Source of the DNA: JBGTCY01 sp041748615
Lineage (GTDB): Bacteria > Bacteroidota > Bacteroidia > Chitinophagales > CAIOSU01
Direction of reading: 5' to 3'
NCBI GenBank assembly: GCA_041748615.1
Contig: JBGTCY010000164.1
Span: 1-23,811 of the forward strand
Length of the DNA stretch: 23,811 nt
Positions 8,783 through 16,262 of this stretch are shown in pieces. A program made the translations under genes and the position numbers. Position 1 is the first letter of the stretch. Every line of letters begins with the position of its first letter. A model generated the notes under the pieces. The model saw only the letters and a program-made list of their open reading frames with translations. It was not told where the DNA came from and made no database searches.

Positions 8783-9637
8783 ATGGTTACCTGGATAGAT
8801 AAAAATGAATTTCCATTCAAACAGAATTTTATCGAGATTGACGGTAACAAAATTCACTACGTGGATGAGGGAACCGGACCGGTGATTCTGATGATGCACG
8901 GAACACCGGAATGGTCGTTCGGATTCAGAAATATTATCAAAGGGTTGTCGCCCCAATATCGCTGTATTGCCCCCGACTTGTTAGGTTTCGGATTGTCGGA
9001 TAAACCTGTGTACGGAGATTACACCTGCAAGGCGCACGCGGCAAGGCTTGAAAAATTCATTGTCACGCTTGGATTAAAAAACATCCGTCTGCTCGCCAAT
9101 GATTTCGGAGGCGCCATCGCGATGAGTTACGCGCTGAATGAACCGGACAATGTCGAAAAAATCAGTTTATTCAACACGTGGATGTGGTCGCTGAATAACG
9201 ATAAGCATTTTTCCACACCCGCGAAAATCATGGGGACATTTGTTGGGAGAATGTTGTATCTGCGATTCGGATTCGCGGTGAATGTGATGATTCCACAGGC
9301 ATTTGCGGATAAAAGTAAACTGACGCCACAGATTCATCAGCATTACAAAAATGCGTTGTCCACTCCAGATGAAAGAATCGCTACTTACGCTTTTGCGAAA
9401 GAACTGATGGATGCAGGACTCTGGTGGGACGGGCTTTGGAACCGGCTTGAAACGATTCGGTATAAACCATTTTTATTTTTCTGGGGGATGCAGGATAAAT
9501 TCATTCCCGCGAGGTTTCTTCCCCGCTGGCAGGATGCGCTGCCTTCCACGCAAGTCATCAAATTGGAAAATGCCGGGCATTTTGTGCAAGAAGAAGCTCC
9601 GGGCAGAATGGTTGCGGAGTTGAAAAAGTTTTTTTAA
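8783..9637 (+). CDS. Alpha/beta hydrolase, haloalkane dehalogenase-like
   Basis: This is a 284-residue alpha/beta hydrolase starting at ATG 8783; an upstream in-frame TTG at 8774 is less likely. HGTPEWSFGFRNI (39-51) supplies the oxyanion region. LLANDFGG places an Asp nucleophile at residue 107, WGMQDKFIP supplies the acid Asp238, and NAGHFVQEE supplies His266. An Asp nucleophile, rather than Ser, is the hallmark of haloalkane dehalogenases and epoxide hydrolases, and the HGxPxWSxxxR context fits the dehalogenases. However, the residue after the nucleophile is Phe108 where characterised dehalogenases have the halide-binding Trp, and Thr41 replaces the usual Asn or Glu. Activity on halogenated alkanes is therefore doubtful; an epoxide or another ester-like substrate is possible. 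No signal peptide is visible, so it is probably cytoplasmic. Confidence 0.82.
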   Translation: MVTWIDKNEFPFKQNFIEIDGNKIHYVDEGTGPVILMMHGTPEWSFGFRNIIKGLSPQYRCIAPDLLGFGLSDKPVYGDYTCKAHAARLEKFIVTLGLKNIRLLANDFGGAIAMSYALNEPDNVEKISLFNTWMWSLNNDKHFSTPAKIMGTFVGRMLYLRFGFAVNVMIPQAFADKSKLTPQIHQHYKNALSTPDERIATYAFAKELMDAGLWWDGLWNRLETIRYKPFLFFWGMQDKFIPARFLPRWQDALPSTQVIKLENAGHFVQEEAPGRMVAELKKFF

Positions 9638-9744
9638 TTCCGGGTTCCCGTTTCCGATTCATTGGCGCATTCTTTTGATAACTTCGGCACTTGGTTTGTA
9701 TGGGAGTTCAGACTTTCTTTTAAAGATTATAAAATCATCAACCT

Positions 9745-10482
9745 ATGAAAACTTCAACGCTACTTGTTCCATTTTTAGCATTATTTCTTTTTTTTAATTC
9801 TTCCTGCAACGCACAGATTAAAGTCCCAAAAAAAATTAAAGACGCGGGAAAAGTTTTAACCGGCAGCACAAAACCCACTGACCAGGAAGTGATTGGCGGA
9901 TTGAAAGACGCGCTGATTCATGGTTCGCGAAACGCAGGAAATCTGGCTTCAAAAGTTGATGGCTATTATAAAAATCCGGCAATCTTCATTCCTTTTCCTC
10001 CCGAAGTAAAAATGGTCGAGAACCGGGTGCGACAAATGGGGATGGGACCGGTGGTGGATGATTTTGTGAGAACGCTGAACCGTGCCGCTGAAGAAGCCGC
10101 TAAAGAAGCCGCACCGATTTTTATTGACGCGGTGAAGCAAATGACCATCCAGGATGGATGGGGAATTTTACGCGGCAATGAGCGTGCGGCAACCGACTAT
10201 CTGAATTCAAAAACCAATACTCAGCTTTATGCCATGTTTAAACCGGTCGTGGAGAGAGCTACTAATAAAGTACAACTGACGAAACACTGGGACCCCATCA
10301 TCACAACTTATAATAAAATTCCGTTGGTGCAAAAAGTGAATCCTGACCTTAACGACTATACGACACGGAAAGCGATTGAAGGATTGTTTTTCCTTGTCGC
10401 TAAAGAAGAAGAGAAAATCAGAAGAGACCCGGGCGCACGGGTTACCGAATTGATGCGCAAAGTTTTCGGCTATAAAGGGTAA
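9745..10482 (+). CDS. DUF4197 family exported protein
   Basis: This 245-residue protein has an N-terminal signal sequence (LLVPFLALFLFFNSSCNAQ). The Cys before NAQ could be a lipid-attachment site, although the residues before it (NSS-C) are not a perfect lipobox. The mature region matches my recollection of the DUF4197 family: TDQEVIGGLKDALIHGSRNA near the start, then IPFPPEVKMVENRVRQMGMG and the helical stretch with DGWGILRGNERAATDYL. The family is predicted periplasmic or lipoprotein and mostly helical, and no biochemical role is established. It sits 107 bases after the hydrolase and 87 bases before the peroxidase on the same strand. Co-transcription is possible but not shown. Confidence 0.85.
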   Translation: MKTSTLLVPFLALFLFFNSSCNAQIKVPKKIKDAGKVLTGSTKPTDQEVIGGLKDALIHGSRNAGNLASKVDGYYKNPAIFIPFPPEVKMVENRVRQMGMGPVVDDFVRTLNRAAEEAAKEAAPIFIDAVKQMTIQDGWGILRGNERAATDYLNSKTNTQLYAMFKPVVERATNKVQLTKHWDPIITTYNKIPLVQKVNPDLNDYTTRKAIEGLFFLVAKEEEKIRRDPGARVTELMRKVFGYKG

Positions 10483-10569
10483 TTGATTTTTTTCTAAAAA
10501 AAAGATTTTTATCTATAAATTAAATAGCTTAAGTTTTCGCATCATTTTTCATCTTCATTGATTTAAAAA

Positions 10570-11955
10570 ATGCGAAAACAAATTCTCCCGCTTGCTATCC
10601 TGTCAGTCGTTTTCATTGCGGCAACGATTGATTTAAACCACCCTGATGATTATGAAGGGCAAACTGTTCCCGTTTATATTTTAAAAGACAATACTCCAAC
10701 AATCAATCCGGTGACCAATGCAGTCGCTACTTTGGGGAGGGTTTTGTTTTATGATAAACAACTTTCGCTGAATAATACAATATCCTGCGGAAGTTGTCAT
10801 CAGCAGCAATTTGCGTTCGGTGATACCGCCCAACTCAGTGCCGGACTCACCGGTGGATTGACCGGACGTCATTCGATGCGCTTAGTCAATTCGAGATTCG
10901 CGGATGAAGTCAGGTTTTTCTGGGATGAGCGAGCCACTTCGCTGGAAGACCAAACCACCCGCCCGATTCAAGATCATGTGGAAATGGGATACAGCGGAAC
11001 CAATGGACAACCCGCTTTGGATTCGCTGATTCGCAAGATGCAGCAAATTTCCTATTACAACATTTTGTTTGAGCATGTGTTTGGAGATATGCTCATTACG
11101 GAGGAGCGTATGCAAAACGCGCTCGCGCAATTCGTCAGAAGCATTCAATCATTTGATTCGCGTTTTGATTTCGGAAGAGCGCAGGTGAATAACCTGAATG
11201 CACCTTTTCCGAATTATTCGCAGTTGGAAAATCAGGGTAAAACATTGTTCCTGAATCCACCGCCACAGGGAGGTGCCGGATGCCAGGGGTGTCATCGTGC
11301 GCCCGAGTTTGATATTGACCCTAATTCGCTCAACAATGGCGTGGTTGGAGTGGCGGGAAATAATAATTCACTTGATTTAACGAATACCCGTGCGCCTTCT
11401 TTACGCGATTTGTTTAATCAAAACGGCATGCTTAACGGACCAATGATGCATAACGGAATTTTTACAGACATCCAGCAAATCATTAATCATTATAATCAAA
11501 TCCCGAACAATCCAAACAACACCAATCTGGACAACCGGTTAGCGGGTCCGGGCGGAAATCTACAACTTACGATTCCGCAAAGAGACGCGCTGATTGCCTT
11601 TTTGCGCACCTTAAGCGGAACTTCACTCTACACTGACCCGAAGTGGTCTGACCCGTTTGACAGCACCGGTAATTTGACGTTGATTCCACTGACAACAGGG
11701 ATTGCGGAACATGAATTTTCTGAACCGATCATCTATCCTAATCCCGCGGATGCTTACGTGATGATTGCAGCGCATCCCGGAAATTACCGGTTAAGGATTT
11801 TTAATACAAACGGACAAATGCTGGCAGAAACAAATTTTACGAATGCAACACAGCAGGATATTGAAAATTTTCCTTCGCAGATTTTTTATTTCGAAATCAC
11901 GAGCCTACAGACCGGAAATTTAACATTCAAAAAAATCTTGAAAGGATTACATTGA
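10570..11955 (+). CDS. Di-haem cytochrome c peroxidase (MauG/CcpA family) with T9SS sorting domain
   Basis: This is a 461-residue secreted di-haem protein. The signal sequence is LPLAILSVVFIAATI (residues 6-20). Two c-type haem motifs are present: CGSCH at 73-77 and CQGCH at 238-242. Family landmarks include FFWDERATSLEDQ at 117-128, PIQDHVEMG after it, and MMHNGIFTDIQQIINHYN, which supplies a likely distal Met ligand. Characterised relatives reduce hydrogen peroxide or perform MauG-type oxidation of proteins or small substrates. The last 80 or so residues (from about EFSEPIIYPNPADAYVMI) form a T9SS type A sorting domain ending in FKKILKGLH. This implies outer-membrane export beyond the usual periplasmic location. 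DUF4197 lies immediately upstream. Confidence 0.9.
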   Translation: MRKQILPLAILSVVFIAATIDLNHPDDYEGQTVPVYILKDNTPTINPVTNAVATLGRVLFYDKQLSLNNTISCGSCHQQQFAFGDTAQLSAGLTGGLTGRHSMRLVNSRFADEVRFFWDERATSLEDQTTRPIQDHVEMGYSGTNGQPALDSLIRKMQQISYYNILFEHVFGDMLITEERMQNALAQFVRSIQSFDSRFDFGRAQVNNLNAPFPNYSQLENQGKTLFLNPPPQGGAGCQGCHRAPEFDIDPNSLNNGVVGVAGNNNSLDLTNTRAPSLRDLFNQNGMLNGPMMHNGIFTDIQQIINHYNQIPNNPNNTNLDNRLAGPGGNLQLTIPQRDALIAFLRTLSGTSLYTDPKWSDPFDSTGNLTLIPLTTGIAEHEFSEPIIYPNPADAYVMIAAHPGNYRLRIFNTNGQMLAETNFTNATQQDIENFPSQIFYFEITSLQTGNLTFKKILKGLH

Positions 11956-12031
11956 TTTCGGAACCTTTCAGGCAGTTTTGTGCTTGGATTCCCCCGATCT
12001 AATTTTTTTTAGGTTTTTAAAAAAACACCAT

Positions 12032-12039
12032 TATATTTG
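12032..12039 (+). promoter_or_regulatory. Candidate Bacteroidota -7 promoter element
   Basis: TATATTTG matches the Bacteroidota -7 consensus TAnnTTTG exactly. It lies 22 bases before the SAM-I aptamer, so a start site near 12045 would place the whole riboswitch in the leader. The -33 region (around 12005-12015) is T-rich without a clean TTG. Support is positional and by consensus only. Confidence 0.5.
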
Positions 12040-12061
12040 CACCCTGTTCTTTTAAACGTTG

Positions 12062-12172
12062 CTTATCCAGAAAGGTGGAGGGAAAGGCCCTTCGAAACCT
12101 TAGCAACCCATTCCGGTTCTTACCGGAATAAAGGTGCTAATTCCTGTTCCGAAAATTCGGAATGAAGATAAG
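12062..12172 (+). ncRNA. SAM-I (S-box) riboswitch aptamer
   Basis: This is a cis-acting aptamer that binds S-adenosylmethionine in the leader of the methionine operon. The 5' strand of P1 is CTTATC (12062-12067) and its 3' strand is GATAAG (12167-12172). Between them are the conserved S-box elements: AGAAAGGTGGAGGGA, then GGCCC..CGAAACCTTAGCAACC, a P3 hairpin (TTCCGG/CCGGAA), AAAGGTGCTAATTCC and the P4 hairpin TTCCG/CGGAA. These match the Rfam SAM family in order and spacing. It is followed by an intrinsic terminator and, 169 bases downstream of the aptamer, by the first gene's ATG. Confidence 0.95.
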
Positions 12173-12253
12173 TCACGAGATTCTGATAATCTTCAACCTC
12201 ATTTCAGGTTGTCACTTTCAAATCTCTTCTGACTTATCGGGAGAGATTTTTTT
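12167..12253 (+). terminator. Riboswitch expression platform: antiterminator overlapping intrinsic terminator
   Basis: The terminator pairs AAATCTCT (12220-12227) with AGAGATTT (12242-12249), extended by a few G-C/G-U pairs, and runs into seven T's (12247-12253). The competing antiterminator pairs GATAAGTCACGAGATT (12167-12182) with AATCTCTTCTGACTTATC (12221-12238): nine pairs, a small internal loop, then six pairs. It encloses a small hairpin, CAACCT/AGGTTG (about 12194-12212). P1 shares GATAAG with the antiterminator, so SAM binding should release the terminator and stop transcription, while low SAM should favour read-through. Confidence 0.88.
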
Positions 12254-12341
12254 GTTTCAGAACATCAGAGTTTCTTTCCGATACCGGTTTGGTTAAGCAA
12301 CAATTTTAAGATGTAAAATTGTTTTAATTAAAAAGCCAAAC

Positions 12342-13511
12342 ATGAGAGAAGAAACAAAAATCCTGCAAGCCATTCCGGTGGATGAACTCACTGGCGCAGT
12401 GTCCACCCCGATTTACCAAACCGCCACATTTGTACACGAGTTGCCGGGTGTAACCAAAGGTTTTGACTATTCCCGAACCAACAATCCCACCCGTCAAGTG
12501 CTGGAGGAATTGCTTGCTTCGCTTGAAAACGGTCATGCCGGTTTTGCTTTCGCCAGCGGTGTAGCCGCGATTGACGCGGTGCTGAGACTGCTGCGTTCCG
12601 GGGATGAAATCATCGCGGTGGATGATATCTATGGCGGCACGTTCCGTTTATTTTCAAATATCTATGAGCGCTTCAACATCAAAGTAAAATATGTGGACAC
12701 CACTGACCTTGATGCGGTGAGTGCGGCTGTTTCTGAAAAAACCAAATTGATTTGGTTGGAAACTCCCACCAATCCCACTTTGAAAATCTGTGATATTCGC
12801 GCCATCGCGGACATCGCGCATGAGGGTGGGGCGCTGTTGGTAGTGGATAATACTTTCGCTTCGCCCGCCTTGCAAAAACCTCTGCAATATGGGGCGGACA
12901 TCGTGGTGCATTCAGCGACCAAATACCTCGCGGGTCATTGTGATGTAATTGCCGGAGCGGTCGTTGTCAATTCCGAAAAACTTGCCGAAGAAATAAAATT
13001 CATTCAAAATGCGACAGGCGGAGTGCTCGGACCTTTTGATTCGTGGCTGACTATTCGCGGCATCGAAACATTGGCTTTACGTGTGGAGAGGATTTCAGAA
13101 AACGCACTGAAAGTCGCACGCTTTTTAGAGCAGCATCCATTGGTGGAAAAAGTCAATTACCCTGGATTAGCATCGCACCCTCAGCATGAGCTTGCAGCAA
13201 GTCAGCAGCGATATTTCGGGGGAGTTATTTCATTCAAAATGAAAAGCGAATTCATTCAGGATGCTATCCGCTTTGTTTCCTCCACTCAATTTTTCAATCT
13301 CACGGACAGTATTGGCGGTGTAAAGAGTTCTGTCTCTCACCCCGTTTCCATGTCGCACAAAGCGATGTCGGCTCCAGCCCGCCAAAAAGCTGGGATTACC
13401 AATTCACTCGTTCGTTTATCCATCGGCATTGAACACGCGGAGGATTTGATTCAGGATTTGGAAAAAACATTTAAAAAAATTGAAGTCACACAGGCTGAAA
13501 AAATCGCCTGA
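12342..13511 (+). CDS. PLP-dependent trans-sulfuration enzyme (cystathionine gamma-synthase/lyase or homoserine sulfhydrylase type)
   Basis: This is a 389-residue member of the Cys/Met-metabolism PLP family. The PLP lysine is in HSATKYLAGHCDVIAG (Lys194), Asp169 (VVDNTF) contacts the pyridine nitrogen, and the phosphate and substrate contacts DYSRTNNPTR (42-51) and SGVAAIDAV (72-80) are present. The length and the GADIVVHSATKYLAGH region fit cystathionine gamma-synthase, cystathionine lyase or O-succinylhomoserine sulfhydrylase; sequence alone does not separate these. Its position behind a SAM-I riboswitch and 24 bases ahead of homoserine dehydrogenase favours methionine synthesis, that is, use of an O-acylhomoserine to give cystathionine or homocysteine, over cysteine catabolism. 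Start ATG at 12342. Confidence 0.92.
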   Translation: MREETKILQAIPVDELTGAVSTPIYQTATFVHELPGVTKGFDYSRTNNPTRQVLEELLASLENGHAGFAFASGVAAIDAVLRLLRSGDEIIAVDDIYGGTFRLFSNIYERFNIKVKYVDTTDLDAVSAAVSEKTKLIWLETPTNPTLKICDIRAIADIAHEGGALLVVDNTFASPALQKPLQYGADIVVHSATKYLAGHCDVIAGAVVVNSEKLAEEIKFIQNATGGVLGPFDSWLTIRGIETLALRVERISENALKVARFLEQHPLVEKVNYPGLASHPQHELAASQQRYFGGVISFKMKSEFIQDAIRFVSSTQFFNLTDSIGGVKSSVSHPVSMSHKAMSAPARQKAGITNSLVRLSIGIEHAEDLIQDLEKTFKKIEVTQAEKIA

Positions 13512-13535
13512 TTAAACATTTAAAAAATCATTTTT

Positions 13536-14714
13536 ATGAATCGTAATCACATTCAATTAGGCATCTTCGGTTTCGGAGTGGTAGGGCAGGGGCTGTTTCG
13601 GGTTTTAAATCAAACCAAAGGCATTAAAGCGGATATCAAAAAAATCTGTATCAAACATGCTGACAAACAGCGCAGTGTTGACCATTCTTTTTTCACGACC
13701 GACCGCAACATGTTGCTCGATGACCCGGAAATCAATGTAATTGTGGAGTTGATTGATGACGCGGATGCCGCTTATGAAATTGTGACTGAAGCATTGAAAC
13801 GGGGTAAAGCCGTTGTATCCGCCAGCAAAAAAATGATTGCCAATCATTTGCCGGAATTGTTTGAATTACAAAAAAAACATCAGGCTCCTTTTCTCTACGA
13901 GTCCGCTTGTTGCGCCAGTATTCCAATCATTCGCAATCTCGAAGAGTATTATGATAATGATTTATTAAAATCGTTGGAAGGTGTTATCAATGGCTCTACA
14001 AATTACATCCTGACAAAACTTTTCGAAGGAAATAAAAGCTATGAAGACGCGCTGCATGAAGCGCAGGTAAATGGATTCGCAGAGTCAGACCCGACTCTGG
14101 ATGTGGAAGGACATGATGCGAAATTTAAATTATGTATTATCCTGCTGCATTCGTTCGGAGTTTTTACACGACCGGATGATATTTTCAGTTTCGGGATTAC
14201 CCGCATCAACGAGTTTGACATCAACTTTGCCAAACAACGCGGCAGTAAAATAAAATTGATTGCCCGATGCAGCCAGGAAGGGGATAATGTTTCGGCTTAC
14301 ATCCTTCCGAAATTTTTGAATGGCAACAGCAGGCTCACGAGCATAGATGATGAATATAACGGGATTGTAGTGGAAAGCGCCTTTTCGGAAAACCAGGTTT
14401 TTATCGGCAAAGGCGCTGGCGGCAATCCGACCGGTTCGGCTGTGTTGTCGGATATTTCCGCGCTCACTTACGATTATAAATACGAATACAAAAAATACTA
14501 CCAGCAAAATGGCGCTGTATTGAGCGATGAAATTCCATTAGAAGTTTATGTGAGATATCATTCACTGGGGAAAATCAATCCCGGTGATTTTATTTCAATC
14601 AGGGAAAAATTTGAATCTGAATCATTTAACTACTTGATTGGAAAAATCCATTTATCCAAACTTAAAAATGCGGAATGGTCAAAAGATAAAGCGGTGAGTG
14701 TGATTGTGGTTTAA
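13536..14714 (+). CDS. Homoserine dehydrogenase, stand-alone form
   Basis: This 392-residue oxidoreductase reduces aspartate semialdehyde to homoserine, the branch point for methionine and threonine. The N-terminal Rossmann motif is GIFGFGVVGQGL (9-20). The catalytic region includes GVINGSTNYILTKL and ESDPTLDVEGHDAKFKL, placing Asp194 and Lys198 where the family's substrate and proton-transfer residues lie. The C-terminus (about 315-392) is short and shows no recognisable ACT regulatory domain, and no aspartokinase is fused to it, so threonine feedback through those modules is not expected. As second gene of the SAM-I operon (24-base gap), it is likely a methionine-linked isozyme. It converges with the next gene, leaving only nine bases. 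Confidence 0.93.
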   Translation: MNRNHIQLGIFGFGVVGQGLFRVLNQTKGIKADIKKICIKHADKQRSVDHSFFTTDRNMLLDDPEINVIVELIDDADAAYEIVTEALKRGKAVVSASKKMIANHLPELFELQKKHQAPFLYESACCASIPIIRNLEEYYDNDLLKSLEGVINGSTNYILTKLFEGNKSYEDALHEAQVNGFAESDPTLDVEGHDAKFKLCIILLHSFGVFTRPDDIFSFGITRINEFDINFAKQRGSKIKLIARCSQEGDNVSAYILPKFLNGNSRLTSIDDEYNGIVVESAFSENQVFIGKGAGGNPTGSAVLSDISALTYDYKYEYKKYYQQNGAVLSDEIPLEVYVRYHSLGKINPGDFISIREKFESESFNYLIGKIHLSKLKNAEWSKDKAVSVIVV

Positions 14715-14723
14715 TCAAGTCAA

Positions 14724-15395
14724 TTATAAATCTTCCACCAGCGCGTAAATAATTTCAATGTAGTAATAACCGGCTTGCGCGAAGCCGCTGCCACCAATCG
14801 GCACTGAAGAGTTGGGAAATGTTGCTGGGATTCCGGGCACTAAACGATAGTGAACACGGAATTGATGCGTGCTTGGATTTGCCTGTGCCGCACCGGGCGG
14901 ATAACTCTCCCCAGGTGAGGTGCCCGGCATGCCCGCAAGAAACTGCGTCAGGTTGACATCCGGTACGCCTCCGATTACTCCTGAATTCGTCAGTCCTTTA
15001 AGGCTTTCAAACGTATTGAAATTTCCACCCAGTGGAGTGCTGGTGTTAGGCGCGATGGATTGAATTTCGAGAATTTCTGCCGGCAGTGTGGACTCGCCAT
15101 TAGTGGAGTAGGCATTGCCCTGAATCCAGTTGTCGGTGTTGGCATAGGCGAATAAATCCCACGCTACGGTAGCATCCACTTCAAGCCGGGAAGCATTGTA
15201 GCGGGTGATGCCGGTTTGATATTCCTGGATGGATGAAAATGAAAAATCAATTTGCGGATTGGTGGACATATTGAGTGTGAGAATCCCTTGCAGGTCAAGG
15301 GTGATGTAAGCATATTCCTCATCGGAAAGCTGCGCGAAAACATTGTTCATCCAGCAGGCTGACATCAGGATTAACAGCGGGATTATTTTTTTCAT
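14724..15395 (-). CDS. Small secreted beta-rich protein, WxL/DUF4402-like; candidate assembled subunit
   Basis: I recognise no exact family. This 223-residue protein has a signal peptide (IIPLLILMSACWMNNVFAQ, cut near residue 21). The mature part is rich in alternating polar and hydrophobic strands, Gly, Asn, Ser and Thr, with no cysteine. ATVAWDLFAYANTDNW (75-90) contains a W-x-L motif, and the C-terminus AQAGYYYIEIIYALVEDL ends in a strand of the kind seen at the end of WxL and DUF4402 surface proteins. It is last in a three-gene unit behind an usher-like and a chaperone-like gene (44-base gap). It could be the exported, polymerised or surface-displayed subunit. This role is inferred from context and general character. 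Confidence 0.6.
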   Translation of the reverse strand: MKKIIPLLILMSACWMNNVFAQLSDEEYAYITLDLQGILTLNMSTNPQIDFSFSSIQEYQTGITRYNASRLEVDATVAWDLFAYANTDNWIQGNAYSTNGESTLPAEILEIQSIAPNTSTPLGGNFNTFESLKGLTNSGVIGGVPDVNLTQFLAGMPGTSPGESYPPGAAQANPSTHQFRVHYRLVPGIPATFPNSSVPIGGSGFAQAGYYYIEIIYALVEDL

Positions 15396-15439
15396 GACCT
15401 GAAAGTTAAGGCATTATTAAAGAAACAATTCATGGACAT

Positions 15440-16255
15440 TTATTTTATTTCAATGTCTATTTCAGCAGCCTGAATTTCCGCATCGCTCCCATAATCCACC
15501 ACACCCAGCAATGAATATTTCCCCGGCTTTAAGACCGGCAAGGTAAATTTTATTTCCCTGCTGCCACCCGGCAATACCGTGAATGCCGTTGGTTTTATCC
15601 GTTGTTCTTCACCGGTCTTTAATGAAACAATTTCAATATATGAAGCGCAATCCAGAATCGCATCACCAATATTTTTGGTATGCAGTGAAACTCTCTTTTT
15701 TCCTTCAGCGGGTTCAATTTCTTTAAAGCTGAGAATCTCCGCTTTTTTGTAAGTGATAGCGGGTGGTGTTTGAAAAACGTGTACCACAAACTGAAAGGTT
15801 TGCAGAATACCCATTCCCACCCCTTCGGACATTTTTTCCGACTGGCTGTCTTTTTCTTTCACTAACTTAATCATCGCGGTCGCCCAGCGAACGGTGTTGG
15901 CATCAGGCGTGTTGGGCACTTGCAGAATGATTCTTATCTCCTGCATCTGTCCGGGACCCAGTTCGAAAAAAGAAGGGTCAGCGCTCAGCCAGTCTGAGCA
16001 GCCGTGTTTGCTGGTGCCTTTGGGCATCAATTCACTTTTGCCCTCGCTTCCGGGAGCTTCAAAATCACCGAACGTGACCGAAAATGATTGTGATGTTTCA
16101 GAGTTATTGGTGACGCGTACAATTTGGTTTTTGTAATCGCCTAAATCCACTTTGTAATAAAGCCTTGAAGGCGCAACGGATACACTTTGTCCGAAGAGTT
16201 GAACTTGAACGCAGATAAAAGAAAACAGTAATAATGATTTTAATTTCATAGACAT
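15440..16255 (-). CDS. PapD-like periplasmic chaperone / DUF916-like Ig-fold protein
   Basis: This 271-residue exported protein has a signal peptide (LLLFSFICVQVQLFGQ, cut near 23). The mature region looks like two Ig-like domains, about 25-165 and 166-271. The opening VAPSRLYYKVDLGDYKNQIVRVTNNS resembles the first strands of fimbrial chaperones, with Arg31 placed like the PapD strand-A arginine that anchors subunits. The first domain ends in long alternating strands; Cys86 and Cys203 could pair. The final Ig-like domain ends YSLLGVVDYGSD...IDIEIK. It lies only seven bases after the usher-like gene. It also resembles the WxL-interacting DUF916 design (Ig-like domain partner of a WxL protein). 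The chaperone role is an inference from fold-like features and context. Confidence 0.65.
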   Translation of the reverse strand: MSMKLKSLLLFSFICVQVQLFGQSVSVAPSRLYYKVDLGDYKNQIVRVTNNSETSQSFSVTFGDFEAPGSEGKSELMPKGTSKHGCSDWLSADPSFFELGPGQMQEIRIILQVPNTPDANTVRWATAMIKLVKEKDSQSEKMSEGVGMGILQTFQFVVHVFQTPPAITYKKAEILSFKEIEPAEGKKRVSLHTKNIGDAILDCASYIEIVSLKTGEEQRIKPTAFTVLPGGSREIKFTLPVLKPGKYSLLGVVDYGSDAEIQAAEIDIEIK

Positions 16256-16262
16256 CGTTTGT

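Noticed and set aside
12202..12214. The 13-mer TTTCAGGTTGTCA also occurs at 19315-19327, suggesting a shared regulatory site
   Set aside because: A 13-base match somewhere in a window of this size is expected by chance several times. At 12202 it is part of a local hairpin inside the riboswitch platform.
14130..14507. A 125-codon minus-strand open frame opposite homoserine dehydrogenase
   Set aside because: It is entirely inside a confident gene in the other orientation, and no start context or family supports it.
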